Below are positions 21,367 to 32,422 of a DNA stretch of 36,820 nt, one piece after another. Numbering within the stretch: the first letter of the stretch is position 1; the number at the start of each line of letters is the position of its first letter. The notes below the pieces were generated by a model. It did no database searches, had not been told where the DNA came from, and worked only from the letters and a program-made list of their open reading frames with translations. Origin of the DNA: Basidiobolus meristosporus CBS 931.73 (taxonomy: Eukaryota > Basidiobolomycota > Basidiobolomycetes > Basidiobolales > Basidiobolaceae). The translations under genes were made by a program, and so were the position numbers. Location of the stretch: NCBI GenBank assembly GCA_002104905.1, contig MCFE01000778.1:1-36820 (forward strand), read 5' to 3'.

Positions 21367-24300
21367 TCACTGGTCCAGCAGAAAGTTGGTCGCCTTGTTC
21401 AGATCGTAGTCGTATCGTTCAAGAGCCATCTGTGCTTGTTCCTGCGTAAATCCCATGCCGGTCAACTCACGCAAGCTGCTCGAGTGTGGACTATCCATCT
21501 TGGGCACTGGTGGGCTGCTTTCTGCTGGCCTAGGCGGTGCATATGTGTCGTTGGATGGGCCGCTGCTCTGAGGGGCGCCAAAGAGATCGAAATGAGGCGC
21601 TGTATTTGGCTGGTTGACTGCAAATATATCATCGAAGCCGGGGTTGGCCGCGGTAGGTGGAGCGGGACTCGCGTGGGTGGTGGGGTTGGTGGGGTTGGTA
21701 GGGGCAAATGCGTCGCCAAAGATGTCGTCAAAGACGGGGTTCGGTTTTTTGCTCATATTGGCCGCTCCGCCAAACATCTCATCAAGGTCATTTTGGGCCG
21801 GCGGCTTGGCATCATTCGCGCCGAATCCTTCGAAATCAAACACTGAGGGCTGGGTAGGTTGCTGGTTAGCGTCCACCGGCTTGCTCGCCTTGGTGGAGAA
21901 AGCAAGCTCGGCATCACTGGTGATTCGGTCAGTGGTTGGGAATTTGGCGTTGAAATCAAGATCATCAAAGGTTAGCTTGGTGCTGGTGTTGGCGTCGGCT
22001 GGGTTGTTAAGGCCGGAGTTGAAAGCGGTGTCAAACTCTAGCAAACTCTTGTCAAACCCGCCGTTCTTCTTGGCCTTGAGATTAGCCAGTGGGTCTGCCG
22101 GGGTCTTTTCCAAGACACCCTTATCTTTACTGCTGCTGGTTAGGGATCCCAGGCTGTTGCTTCCGCTGTGGATGCCATACGGTTTCGGTTCGTTCTTGGG
22201 AGAAACGATCTGAGCCTTATTCATGTCCAATTCCAGCTCTGTTTCCTCGTTTTGTCCAGGCAAGACCCGCTGTGCATCGGCTGCCGTTCGCTCCTCCAGG
22301 AGTGGCTCTCTTTTGTCGGTGTCATTAGTCATCTTGGGGAAGAAAATGCTGGAAGGCTGATCGTCCGCAGGCTTGGATGACGTCCAAAACATCGGGTTGT
22401 CAAAGGACAGAGGCGAGTGAGACTGTGATGTGGATTGAGGCGGAGATTGAGTGGAGGAGAATGACGAGCTGCCTGGGTTGCTGTTGAACGTCTTTTCCTT
22501 GGCGCTACCTAAATTGACAGCAGGGAAGATGTTGTTGAAACTGGAGCCACTTGCATTGCGCTCATGCGAAGCTCCTGGCACTGCACTGGAGGGGAAGCTG
22601 GATGGAGGGGATTTCTTGAAATTCTCCCCGGTCCCTAGGAAATGCTGAGGGGGGGACTTGGTGAGATTAAAGGGGCTGTTCGCGGCGTTCTCGACAGGCG
22701 TAGCCGATGCACCCATCCCGTAGTTGGAGCCTAGATTTGGAGAGCCCCGTGGGAAACCACCCAACTGATGCTCGTCCGGTGAACCTTCCAACCTTTTCTT
22801 CTCGGCAGAAACACTGGCTAGCTGCCCGCGATTCACTTGCAGTAGGTTCTTTTGCTGTTTATTTTCTCGGGTCATTCTCTCATTGTCCGCCTTTAGTTTC
22901 ACAATCTCCTCGTTGAGCTGCTTGATTTTTTGCTTGATCTCATTGCTCTCCTTGATATCCTTATCCATCTCTTCCTGTAAGATGTTCTTTTGGAGCTGCA
23001 GCTGATTGTATTCCTGCTCTATCTTGCTCAGCTCGCTGCGTTTGCTTTGCAACTCCTCGTTTTCTTTTCTCAAGGATTCCTGGAGCCCCTGGATGACATT
23101 TACATCCACGTCGTAGAGCCCCTTGAGTTGGGAGTATTTCTTCTCGACGTCCTTCCTCTGGCTGGTAACGCTCGCCAGGCTATGCTCCAACTGTTCGCGC
23201 TCAGCATTCGCGGCAGTTGGACGGCCCAGGTGACTGGGGAAATTCGAGATTTCGGCCGAATCTAGCACCGGAGTACTGGTCAGACTCCTAGCCGGCTGAT
23301 CTGCAAGTGCGGGTGGGGTTACCTTCGAGCAATCCTCATCTATAGACCGAGCGCATACTTACTTTGCGTAGGTGGGCTGACAAAGCCCAGCCCTGATTTG
23401 TGCAGATCTAGCAGCGGGCTTGACTGGACTGGAGCCTGTGACATGGTGTGGTTTCTGGATAAGCTCGACCCATACCCTGCTGCAACAGTAATGCATGCTG
23501 AGTCCGCAGGGAAAATTCATCCGCTACAATCACATACATACCTTGGGGCTTTCTCATGGTCGGCGGAATGAACGAGCGTGGAAGCACCGGAGGCAGCTCA
23601 CTTCCAGATAGCTTCATCTGAATCAGATGCAGTGACACGGCGAACTCCTCACGATTCAATTGTCCATTTTGACTGATGTCGGCTAAATCCCTGGTTTGGC
23701 CAAGCGAAAAGGGTCATGGAATCAGTTGGTGCTCAGTCAATCGTAAGTGCACAGTGGTAAATACCAGATTTGAGCCAAAGTAGCCTCAGATAGTTTGGAG
23801 CGAGAGAAGTACTGAACCGCCTCCTCTCCGGTGATGTATCCCTTGTTCGTCAAATCCACTGTCGCAAAGAGTCGATCGTACTTGGCTTTCTCTTCCGGTT
23901 TGATTACCCACTCTTCCTCCGCTGGGTTCAGGTGTCCAGAGAAGGTGTTGCTGCGGTTGGCAGTAGTAGCGATATTCCTGCCTTGCGGGCTCGCCTTGGC
24001 TCCTCTCGCAGCGCTTAAAAGCTCCGCCGGCAGCTGGTTTGGTATCACCTTGATATTGCCATTCATGTAATGCTGTACAAAATACATGGCAACGCTGAAC
24101 TCCGCCTGATCCAGGCGGCCGCGATTTTGTGTGTCGGCAAGATTCCTGAGCGAGGGGGTCAGTAACCATTCGAGGCGGGCTGGTAGCCATGTCGGACCTG
24201 CTCAGTCTTTGTAGTAGGATTCCGTGGGATGACTTACCATATTTGACCAAGAACATCGATAGGTAGCTTCGTTTTCATCAACAAATCCCTAGCGGTATCG

Positions 24301-24491
24301 CCTTCAAGCGTACACATGAGCTAACAGACAAGTGCTGGTGAAAATAGAGAGATGAAACTACCGTCCAATTGGCCGTTTTGCGGATTGCAATTGTTGAAAA
24401 TTCTCGCAAACTTCACGCGATCCTCTGCAGTAAACGGAGCAAGCGGAGGGTTGGAGAGCCCACGTACACCAGGGGAATTGGGGAGACTCAT
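21367..24491 (-). CDS. EDE1 / Eps15-like endocytic scaffold (EH domains, coiled coil, UBA)
   Basis: Six exons on the minus strand: 24491-24362, 24301-24238, 24145-23765, 23690-23542, 23479-23363, 23300-21367; 2775 nt, 924 residues. Two EH domains are visible, about residues 18-95 (VLGQIWNLAD, FSVAMYFVQ) and 143-225 (TLAQIWDLAD, FAVSLHLIQ); the second keeps an EF-hand-like loop DLTNKGYITGEE. A coiled coil runs from about 310 to 460. A long low-complexity Ser/Pro/Asn region follows, with short acidic-aromatic motifs (FDDIF twice, HFDLFG). A UBA domain ends the protein (887-924, MGF at 896-898). Ede1 arrives first at clathrin-coated endocytic sites, binds NPF-bearing adaptors through EH domains and ubiquitin through UBA. 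Yeast Ede1 has three EH domains, so this one is short by one. The ATG opens directly before EH1. Exon 5 can start at either of two AG sites three bases apart. Confidence 0.94.
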
Positions 24492-27400
24492 CTTGCCAGT
24501 AGCTTAAAATGAAGTGGTTACGAAACACTCGAACTAGGCTAGAGAGACAAAGAAGGCTTACTGATTCAGGAGTAGATATTTATTTGAAGAGGCCTTCTTC
24601 GCAAGTAAAGATCTAGCAATAGTGTATACAAAAGGTGGACTAAGTTTGGCTAGCCTAGACTAAAGGACTTTTTCGAATGAACTCAGAGCGGAGTGACTTG
24701 ATGACCATGTGGTTTGGTCATCGTAACTAAATATATCTTTCTTACGGCCGAATTTATCCCGGTCCCATCACATTCACCTAAGATCAACTCTACGTCAATC
24801 CAACCGAATTGATCAGCATCGAAACCAACGGAATGTTGGTAATTTTCTGACATGAGGTCTGTAACATATCAGTTTGATTTGTGCAGATATCAAATCTGTG
24901 GGGAGTCGGGATGTTGAAATGTTCAGAGCTGAAAGATTCACTATTCTCCAACACCACGTGAAATGTGCATACGCCTAGTGAGCCAGCGAGCGACGGATCT
25001 AGCGTTGTGCACCCTTCATTCGTCCATATTGCAAGACTGTAGCAATACGTCTACTTTGTCGCTATCAACATACAGAACAGAGAGCGTGTCTGAGATTCTA
25101 TTGGCCAGGAAAGGATGCTTCTACCTTGCAGTATTCGATATGCTTCTAGCATTTGCCAAGAGTTGTCAATGGCTAGAGCCCTCTTGCCAAGTAACGTGTG
25201 CATTTGAAAGTATGGCAGGTATACGGAAGAGTGCAGTCTACCGGAAAGTATATGCCATTGAAGTTGGGGTCGGCTACGCTCTTCACTAAAAGATTCGAAT
25301 GTACAATCCCATCACCAGGATAAGCGATTTCCCACGAGCTTTACTACGTAATGTTGCTAACCTCTCGCTACTGCAACGAAGATAGCAACGGGCTGTGGTA
25401 ATGTTGCTTTGGATAGTTGCAAGTGATCCCGTTGTGGTTACTTTTCGAAGAGAATCAACCCAAACCCGCGCTCAATTATTCCATACCTCACCTCCAACAC
25501 TTAGTTGGCTGATGCTCACAAGGGTAGATTGTACATCGCATCCATCGATCTTTAACCGTTTCGTGCAACTTGTCTACATGAAATCTCGGAATAGTAATCA
25601 TTCCTAGAATAGGAAAAAGTTGGAGGCCATACTGATGATTAGTGCTCTGCTATCCACTATGACTTGGCAAGAGAGCTCGCTGCCATTAAATATGACTCCC
25701 AAGCAAAGGATGCCCCATACATGCTCTTTGATACAAGGGTGGCTTCAAACCCTCCTTAGCGTTAAAAAGCACTCAACCTTTTGAAATAAACAATCACATC
25801 CAAGACCACCTCACAGTCTACTGCTCGTACAGATGTATCAGCCTGGGCAAAGGCATACTGAGGCATTGGAGTATGGATTGAGCACCATGATGATCAACCC
25901 AGTACATCACGGGAATCGATGAAACAATAAATCTTCAGCCACTCCAGCATCAAAGATGGCCTGATAAGACTGCTTGCTCTTGTATGGTCAGGATACTCCG
26001 TTTGCCGTGAATATACCAGAATCTCCCATAATTTGGAACTCCAACTTTGTCATACGATAGAAGTTCCTGGCCAATGTTACCCAAATACTTGATATTACAC
26101 AAATAGCTAGCACTACCATTCATCGCATGATTGGAAATGGCATCGCTGGTCCATCAAGTATTGTCGATGGCTCAAATATCCACAGCTTGTCGTAATGTCA
26201 ATTAAAGCCTGCTACTATATCCGCTTTTCTTCTTGGCTACCTTTGTCATAGCGATTCTTTTCCGCACGGCAGCTGTGAGGTAGCCGTAAAGCGAGCCCAT
26301 CGGCCCAGGAAAATCAGAAGGGAATAGGTTCAGCGATAGCAACGTTTGAATGGCTTTTCGATCTGGGATGACATGTGGCCCAATACACAGCAAATGATGG
26401 AACTTGGTCATCGATAGAAACCAGCAGATTTAGTAAAGCTATACTCTTTGCGAAAGAATGAACAGGAGTTCCTCAAGCATGGGTTCTTTTTGGCAATTCG
26501 GAGGCTGCAGGGCCGTACCGTGGAGCAGATTGATCCGAGCCAACAATGGGCCATGTGCTGTGTGGGATTAGCTGAGTGTGTTATTTGACTGTTCATCATC
26601 CGGCTGGATCCTATTCCCAGTGGCAGAGGGGGGCCGAAAACCCATTACGTACTCGGAGGTTAATCTGGCCTCCAAAATAATGCGTTTGCACTGCTCCACA
26701 TGCACCATACTATGGAAGGTAGGCGCAGCCCACCAACACTAACAACTATACATACATGTACGTATAGAATATATTGATGATATTCTGCTCTTTGAAAGGA
26801 CGCTTGATGCACGTTGAAGATCCGATACTCTAGACAGTCACCAATTTCGCTATCTTCTTAATCGTTTAGCCGGAATATTTGATGCCCTGTTGATACAAAA
26901 GAATTTCGGTGAAAAATCGATGAAGTTTTACTGGGGCGCCTGTGTACAGTGCATCGAACAATTCCTATCCTATCTTGCGTAGCAGCTGGATAGCTTGCCT
27001 TTCCTGGAATGATCGACATGTTCGCTTTGAAAATAGCATTCTATCATATGGACAGGGTTCAAACCAGTGCTGTTTATACTACTGTGCAGGCCTCAAATCC
27101 ATACATGCTTGATGCTGGAAGTGCAGTCCTTGAAGTGGAAAATTCCGCGGCAACTTTATGATGCTAGTGTAAACACATAAACACATATACCACCAATATA
27201 TACATCATTCTCATGGAAGCTATGTAGTTCACGCATATTTCCTGATTCCCGACATTGTACTCTCCACCAGTAGCTACCAATTGATTAGTTATCTGATTCT
27301 TGCATTGATATGGGTGATTTTTATTAATCCTTTGGTGGTCAGTGGAGTTCAATTCGCAAGGTGTTAAAATGGAAACTGAGGCCAAAAAAGTCACTGGATC

Positions 27401-28431
27401 CTAAGCACAAGCAGCTAGAAGACTGCACCCCATGCCGTGCATCCACCGGTGAGAAGTGACTTTGCATTCCTCTACCTTGTCTGATTTGCATGGGTGCAAG
27501 TAGATACACTGCTAACAGGAATTTCACAGGGATCTGCCTTACTAAGTAAAGAGGGGCTTGCCGTATGACCAGCCTGTGTGACAACCTTGGATTTGAGCTC
27601 GTGCAAGCTTTGGTGGGTTCAAGAGAAGAGACTTGAGGATACTCCGCCTGTTCTAATCTGATGAGACAGCATCAGAGTCGATTCTATGCGCCCCTGGTTG
27701 GGTTGAGAACGATGTTGCACACTGTGTAAAAGGCAGCTATGACTCTGGTATATGGAAATCATCTGAGCATGACTAGTATGCAGTGACAGGCAGGTAGGGA
27801 GTCCGTGGGTGTGCGTCATTGATCCGTAGTGTTCCCCAAATCAAGACCGGAACATTGAGACAATGTCGCACTTCTCTGCATCGGGCGGCTGATTGGGTGG
27901 GACGAGCCTCAACAGTAGATGACGTACAGTCCCATTATCAAATCAGAGTAACTGCGGCCAAGGCTGAGAAAGCACAGAATATTGATTGGATAATCCTTTT
28001 ATATAGGTGCTCACTGTATTATTGGTGATCCTAGTGCTTCGTTGACAATGACATGATCGTTTGCCACTAACAGTAGAGTGTACTGCCGTATTAAGTAGCC
28101 CCTAGTCTCTGCTAGGGAGTTATTCCGCAGTTGTTGCCACGGTTGGCGACCAATGCTACTAATTGTTACTGGCGAAGAACGGTACTGCCTTTGAAATGAG
28201 GCTGGCAAAGATTACAACGCTAAGTAGTGATCCCAAGAATTTCTGCTTCACTTTTGATTGTTGGTTTATTTGCGCGCTTGCTTTGACATATCTTTTCCAC
28301 CAAAAACAAACCTCTCTTGGTTGTTACCGACGCTTCAAATACTAAACTTTTATTTCACGTTTTTAATGCGCAAGCGACGTGCGTAATGGTTAGAGCCTCG
28401 GGCGTAGCCGCTACCAAGGCAAAATGGCCTC
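24492..28431. other. 3.9-kb stretch without a supported gene
   Basis: Both strands were read. Open frames are short (up to about 108 codons, 24963-25289) and show no family motif or consistent splice sites. The first few hundred bases hold the EDE1 promoter. Isolated peptides resembling retroelement RT pieces occur (26770-26793 plus, about 26420-26460 minus) on opposite strands and without supporting motifs. The region may be an old repeat graveyard. Confidence 0.5.
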
Positions 28432-28632
28432 CTAGCCAACTCTGGAAACAACGATAACTCTTCCGGCAATGATTACCTCGCGCGAGTCCCCAACGGGCAT
28501 GTTCCATATTTCAGCTTCGCTGCTGTATGGACCATTTGGACCGTAAAGGGTCAAGGCAGGATCTTCTTCGCTGTATTCTTCTTCATCGTCAGAAGTATCA
28601 ACTGGTTCACTGGGCCTTTGGGGGATGGTCAT
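28432..28632 (-). CDS. small acidic hypothetical protein
   Basis: A 66-codon frame from ATG at 28632 to a stop at 28432. The N-terminal third is very acidic (TSDDEEEYSEEDP), followed by a Tyr/Gly/Pro stretch and a hydrophobic end (REVIIAGRVIVVSRV). No family is recognised. The biased composition and clean ATG-to-stop make a real gene or last exon possible, but nothing nearby supports it and chance remains likely. Confidence 0.25.
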   Translation of the reverse strand: MTIPQRPSEPVDTSDDEEEYSEEDPALTLYGPNGPYSSEAEIWNMPVGDSREVIIAGRVIVVSRVG

Positions 28633-29017
28633 GGTAAGGCGACGTTTGGTTTTCTTTCCGATCAGATGCGTTCAATTGGACATTTTATACTTGAGAACAA
28701 TGGGTATTTGATCTGCTGGATCCAAACAGATACCTGATATCCTGCTTTTACAAGACATCTGCCGAATGGTATCTTGACCTAGAGTGTAGCATTTGTTTGG
28801 GATTAAGATATTTTTTGCCACTACACTATTAAAAAGTGCTTCCTTGATTCTGTTAGATCTGAATTTCTTATGATTTAGTTAGAACCTAAAGCCGCTGCTG
28901 TAGTTGGTCATATACTATAGTTATGTCTTGGCCCTGTCATAGAAATCATGTGAACTAAGCAAGTACTCTACTTCCTCACTCTTTTGTGGATTCTAAATAA
29001 TTAATCAGGTATTGTAT
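28633..29017. other. AT-rich spacer at the border of the right repeat cluster
   Basis: About 385 bp with falling GC content and no open frame of note. The repeat cluster starts at the TTAG at 29018. Confidence 0.5.
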
Positions 29018-29220
29018 TTAGGGGAGGGAAAGTCTCCAGTTAGGCAAAATCTTTGTTTACTAAATAGTTACAAAAGCATCAAAGCTGAAATAAAGAAGCC
29101 AACTAAGTGTTGTTAGGATTAGGGGAAGTGAGGGAAAGTGGCCAGTATGGTGAAATCTGTATTTTGCCAAGTAGGCACAAAATCACTAAAGGTCAAAATA
29201 AAGAAGCCAGCAAAGAGTTT
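29018..29220 (-). repeat. two tandem LINE 3'-end units
   Basis: Two units of about 100 bp (29018-29118 and 29119-29220) in the same orientation. On the minus strand each reads from a GGCTTCTTTATTT motif to an end CCCTCCCC or CACTTCCCC followed by TAA. The same sequence lies just after the ORF2 stop of the LINE at 33824-36820, so these are 3' untranslated ends of that family without their coding part. Confidence 0.75.
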
Positions 29221-29260
29221 TGAATCTCCAAAGTAAATGATCTAACTTAAACTTTGTTTT

Positions 29261-29775
29261 TGTTGTAAATTTTGTACTTGCAGCTAAATAATCATCCTAC
29301 ATATTCACTTATGCAGAATTCTTGAAGATTTTTAGACTATGCTCTAAGCTCCTTGTAGGGAATTACTTCAAGTATCTCACCAAACACCAGGTACCCAGTG
29401 CCAGAGTTTTAGAGATATTTGAAGGGACTGAGTTAACAAGTAGGTAATGTGCTTTTCTCTCAATGATTTGCTGAATGTAAAAGTGGTATTAATTCATTTA
29501 CATGGTCTTGGCAAGGCAAACATATAGAGTATGCTCAGGAAGGCCCTGAGAGCATGTGTACAGAGTGAGGGGCTGTTTGGGTAACTTTGAGATTTTTCAT
29601 GTTCTGGGTCCCAATGTTTAGGTGAAAATACTCCAAGTAACTCCCTACAAGGAACTTGTACAGAATCCTTTAAGATTTTTAGACTATGATCTAAATGATT
29701 ATGTTAGGTGATTAGTTGGCTGCAACTACAAAACCTGCAACACCAAGGACATGAATATCAATACATTGGCCACAC
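29261..29775 (+). repeat. older copia LTR split by a younger LTR
   Basis: Starts TGTTGTAAATTTTG at 29261 and runs to CAGGTACCCAG at 29398, then resumes at 29743 (CCAAGGACATGAA) after the inserted minus-strand LTR. Intact family members read GGTACCCAGAACATGAA at this point. The right end is lost near 29775. Confidence 0.8.
29399..29742 (-). repeat. solo copia LTR, minus strand, inserted in another LTR
   Basis: 344 bp on the minus strand, starting TGTTGCAGG and ending CTCTGGCA. Flanks CCCAG (29394-29398) and CCAAG (29743-29747) are a target duplication with one change. Confidence 0.82.
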
Positions 29776-29860
29776 TGTTAAAAATCTTGTAATTTCATGT
29801 AAGTATTCATCTAGCATGGCCACTTGCACTGTTACCTACATATCTAGGGTTAGGCTTTTA
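29776..29860 (+). repeat. copia LTR 5' fragment
   Basis: TGTTAAAAATCTTGTAATTT followed by a stretch matching the first 80 bp or so of the family LTR. The right end fades near 29860. Confidence 0.6.
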
Positions 29861-29960
29861 GGTACTTTATTGTGAATTTCATATAGTGCTTACAAATACA
29901 AAGAGAAAAGTACATTAAGTAGTTGTACATGAACTTCTGAGAGAATAAGCATTGCTGGTT

Positions 29961-30356
29961 TTATAATGCCTCACTAATACTCTTAGGACACTTTTGCCAT
30001 TCAATATTTGTTGCATGCAGTAACTTTGGCCTAATTACTGAGATTATAGCTGACAGCCTCATGACAAGTGCTTTTTGAAAGTGAAACTGAAACAGTGCAT
30101 CAGTATTTTTAAAACCAAAGCACTTCTCAGCATGTAAATAGGGAACTTTATACCACCCCATGAGATATTCCACAAAGGATCTGCCCAACAAATTCAGATT
30201 GGGAAATATTAACTTCCATTAGATTCTTTGAGCTCCATAGACTTAGGCAATAAATCATCAGGTTAGCTTGTTGGATATTTTTTGGTATAAGGATAATAAC
30301 ATCAGCAAACCACAATACTGAAGGAATCATTGTTGTATTTGAAAATGAAGCTAAGT
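29961..30356 (-). pseudogene. RT fragment of a second LINE family
   Basis: On the minus strand the peptide PSVLWFADVIILIPKNIQQA is RT motif C and its flank, with the second Asp of the FADD box replaced by Val. It continues as LSLWSSKNLMEVNISQSEFV, the usual region after the palm, and less clearly down to 29961. It is not homologous to the neighbouring LINE copy at this point and joins it abruptly near 30357. It is far too short to be active. Confidence 0.6.
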
Positions 30357-31908
30357 CAGGTGTGGTGTGGTGTGTTCTCTTCCAGGTCTTGATCAGTGGG
30401 TTGTTGCAGTAGTGAAGTCTGAGATATAATCTGGTTCTAAGGTAGAGTAGTCTGATCTTGTAGGGCATAAACCCAAAAGCACCAAGAATAGCATGTCTGT
30501 AGGGGCATTCAGGCAAATGAGGCACCAAGGAGGTAATGCACCATACTGCAAACTTGTCAAGCTTAGTGCAGTCTCTGGAAGTAAGAGAGAGAAGTGGTAA
30601 GCCAAATTCCAGGACAGGGAAGACAAACTATTTGAGTAGAAGGAGGCAGCTGGGAGCTGAAGTTGTAGGTGGAGTAACAGCCAGTAGCTTGTGGAGTGCT
30701 TGTCTTGCCAGGATAATTCTCTTCTTCAGGTGTGCTCCATAGTCTAGTCCAGTAGGAAGGAAAGGAAAGCCAAGATATGTAGCAGAAACCTGAGCAGGTA
30801 GAGTGGAGTTCTCCAAGTTGATGGGAGAGCCCAAAGGTACTGTCTTTGCAATGGAAAGCTGGAGATTATTCTTCTGCAGATCCTGGTGGATGGTCTGGGA
30901 GTCTTGTTGCACATTGGAGGAGGATATTCTGATGTCATCAGCAAAGAGAGTAAACAGGCAGTCAGCTGAGAGTCTTGGGAAATCATTCAGGAAGATGACA
31001 AACAGTATAGGACCAAGCACAGAGCCTTGAACTACTCTATTAGGAACTGAGAATACAGCTGATTGCTCACTTGGGTGCAGAATTCTTCCTTGTGGATCCA
31101 GAAGCAGTGACCTGACAAGGAGGGTGAGAGAAGCACTGGAGAAGCATTGCAACTTGGACCAAAGCAGATTTTTGTCAACTTAATCAAAGGCCTTATTAAT
31201 GTCAAACAGAACAGCGGGATACTTGCACTGAAGACAGTGATCTTGGCTGTGTATGACTGCATATTCCAAGGAGAGGCCAGAAACAAAGCCAAATTGTGCA
31301 GGGTGAAACTTAAGGGCGTCAGAGTAGAGTTCCTGAGCAAGCAGAAGCTCAAACACCTTTCTGCAGGTGGGCAGCAGAGATATTGGCCTGTAGGAGCTAG
31401 GATCCAGGTGCTTTCCTTTACCCTTGTACAGTGGCAGAACATTTGCAAAGGACCATTCCTCAGGAGTAGAAAGCTGGGCTGAGCATTGCTGAAACAGTGG
31501 AAGCACAAGTGCAGACATGGCCTTGGTACTAGTCTTGAGAAGCTCATAGGAGATTGTGTCCACACCTGGAGCAGTAGAGTTGGGAAGCCTCTTGAGCACA
31601 TTATGGATTCTCCCTTGATCAAGTGCAAGTGGGATGGGCAGAGTCTTGAATTCAGGATGAAAGCCAGGAGTTTAGTACTGCTTTGTAGAGAAGAAGATGT
31701 AAGCCAGCTGTTCTGTTGAAGGTAACTTCCTGGAAGAGGGCCTCATTGCCCTGTAGAGTCTTGATACTGTTCTTGTTATACAGTTGGAAGATTGCAGAGG
31801 CAAAGAACTCATAAAATGGTCCCAGAGCTGAGTATGCAAAGTGCGGTGAATTGCCTTGGAGTGGTGTATGGCTGTCAGGAGGAGCTGCTCTTTTTTTTGG
31901 GTTAAGGA
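30357..31908 (-). mobile_element. LINE copy 1, truncated at both ends
   Basis: Minus-strand copy, closely similar to the LINE at 33824-36820. It covers the RT domain: APGVDTISYELLK, YRPISLLPTCRKVFE, LFDINKAFD (catalytic Asp kept), QGSVLGPILF and LFADDIRIS. One frame runs through it but is cut by stops, for example at 31672 (TCA to TAA), after KAFD near 31180 and at 30628 (CAG to TAG compared with copy 2). The endonuclease part is missing at the 5' end, where a copia LTR now sits, and the 3' end is replaced by a foreign RT fragment. Confidence 0.88.
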
Positions 31909-32257
31909 TGTTGTAAAAATTTGTATTTCCACCTAAATATTCACCTAACTTAGTCACTTAGATCATTACCTTCATATCCTAGAGAATACTGACCAAATTT
32001 CTTGTTGGGATTTACTTAGAATATTTTCACCAAAATACCAGGTACCCAGAACATGAAAATTTTCAAAGTTGTCCAAACAGCCCCTAACTTTGCACACATG
32101 TTCTTGGGACCTTTCTTAGCCTATTCTACATGTTTGTTATGCCAAGACCATGTAAAAGTATAAATACTACTATTACACTCAATAAATCATCAAGTGAAAA
32201 CCACATAATCTACTTGTCCTCCCAATCACTCCCAATATCTCCAAAACTCTTACAACA
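31909..32257 (+). repeat. solo copia LTR, best preserved copy
   Basis: 349 bp with intact ends TGTTGTAA and TTACAACA (8-bp inverted termini). Flanks AAGGA (31904-31908) and AGGGA (32258-32262) form a 5-bp target duplication with one change. It lies at the 5' end of LINE copy 1. A TATA-like box and AATAAATC are readable. Confidence 0.92.
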
Positions 32258-32409
32258 AGGGAAAGGGTTAGGGGAGGGAAAGTGACCAAGGTAGGTGAAA
32301 TCATTATTTGATTTCAGACAAGTCTAACTGTTGTGCATCAACATTTAAACTTGGCCAATTTCACTCCGTTAGAAAATCTAGTACCCTAACTGATTTTCCC
32401 TAACCCAAA
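32258..32409. repeat. LINE 3'-end fragment with inverted, telomere-like edges
   Basis: The left edge GGGTTAGGGGAGGGAAAGT is a minus-strand LINE 3' end. The right edge TTTTCCCTAACCC is its rough mirror, with ATTTCAC at similar depth on both sides. This may be two LINE ends in opposite directions. Both edges contain CCCTAACCC or its complement. Confidence 0.45.
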
Positions 32410-32422
32410 CATAACTAATCCC

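Noticed and set aside
21614-22213. 199-codon plus-strand frame
   Set aside because: It is antisense to the low-complexity part of EDE1, whose splicing and domains are well supported.
26202-26599. Minus-strand frames with CSFFRKE and IGPHVI, reminiscent of the gypsy RT connection
   Set aside because: The two pieces are in different frames, key motifs are missing, and the nearby YIDDILLF is on the other strand.
26770-26793. Peptide YIDDILLF, like RT motif C of gypsy elements
   Set aside because: The flanking residues do not match gypsy RT on either side and a stop follows soon after.
28375-28440. tRNA-like D-arm (GCGTAATGGTTAGAGC)
   Set aside because: No T-loop, acceptor pairing or anticodon arm can be found downstream.
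31147-31482. Plus-strand frames over the LINE copies (also 35097-35342, 36460-36702)
   Set aside because: Antisense shadows; the minus-strand RT motifs explain the sequence.
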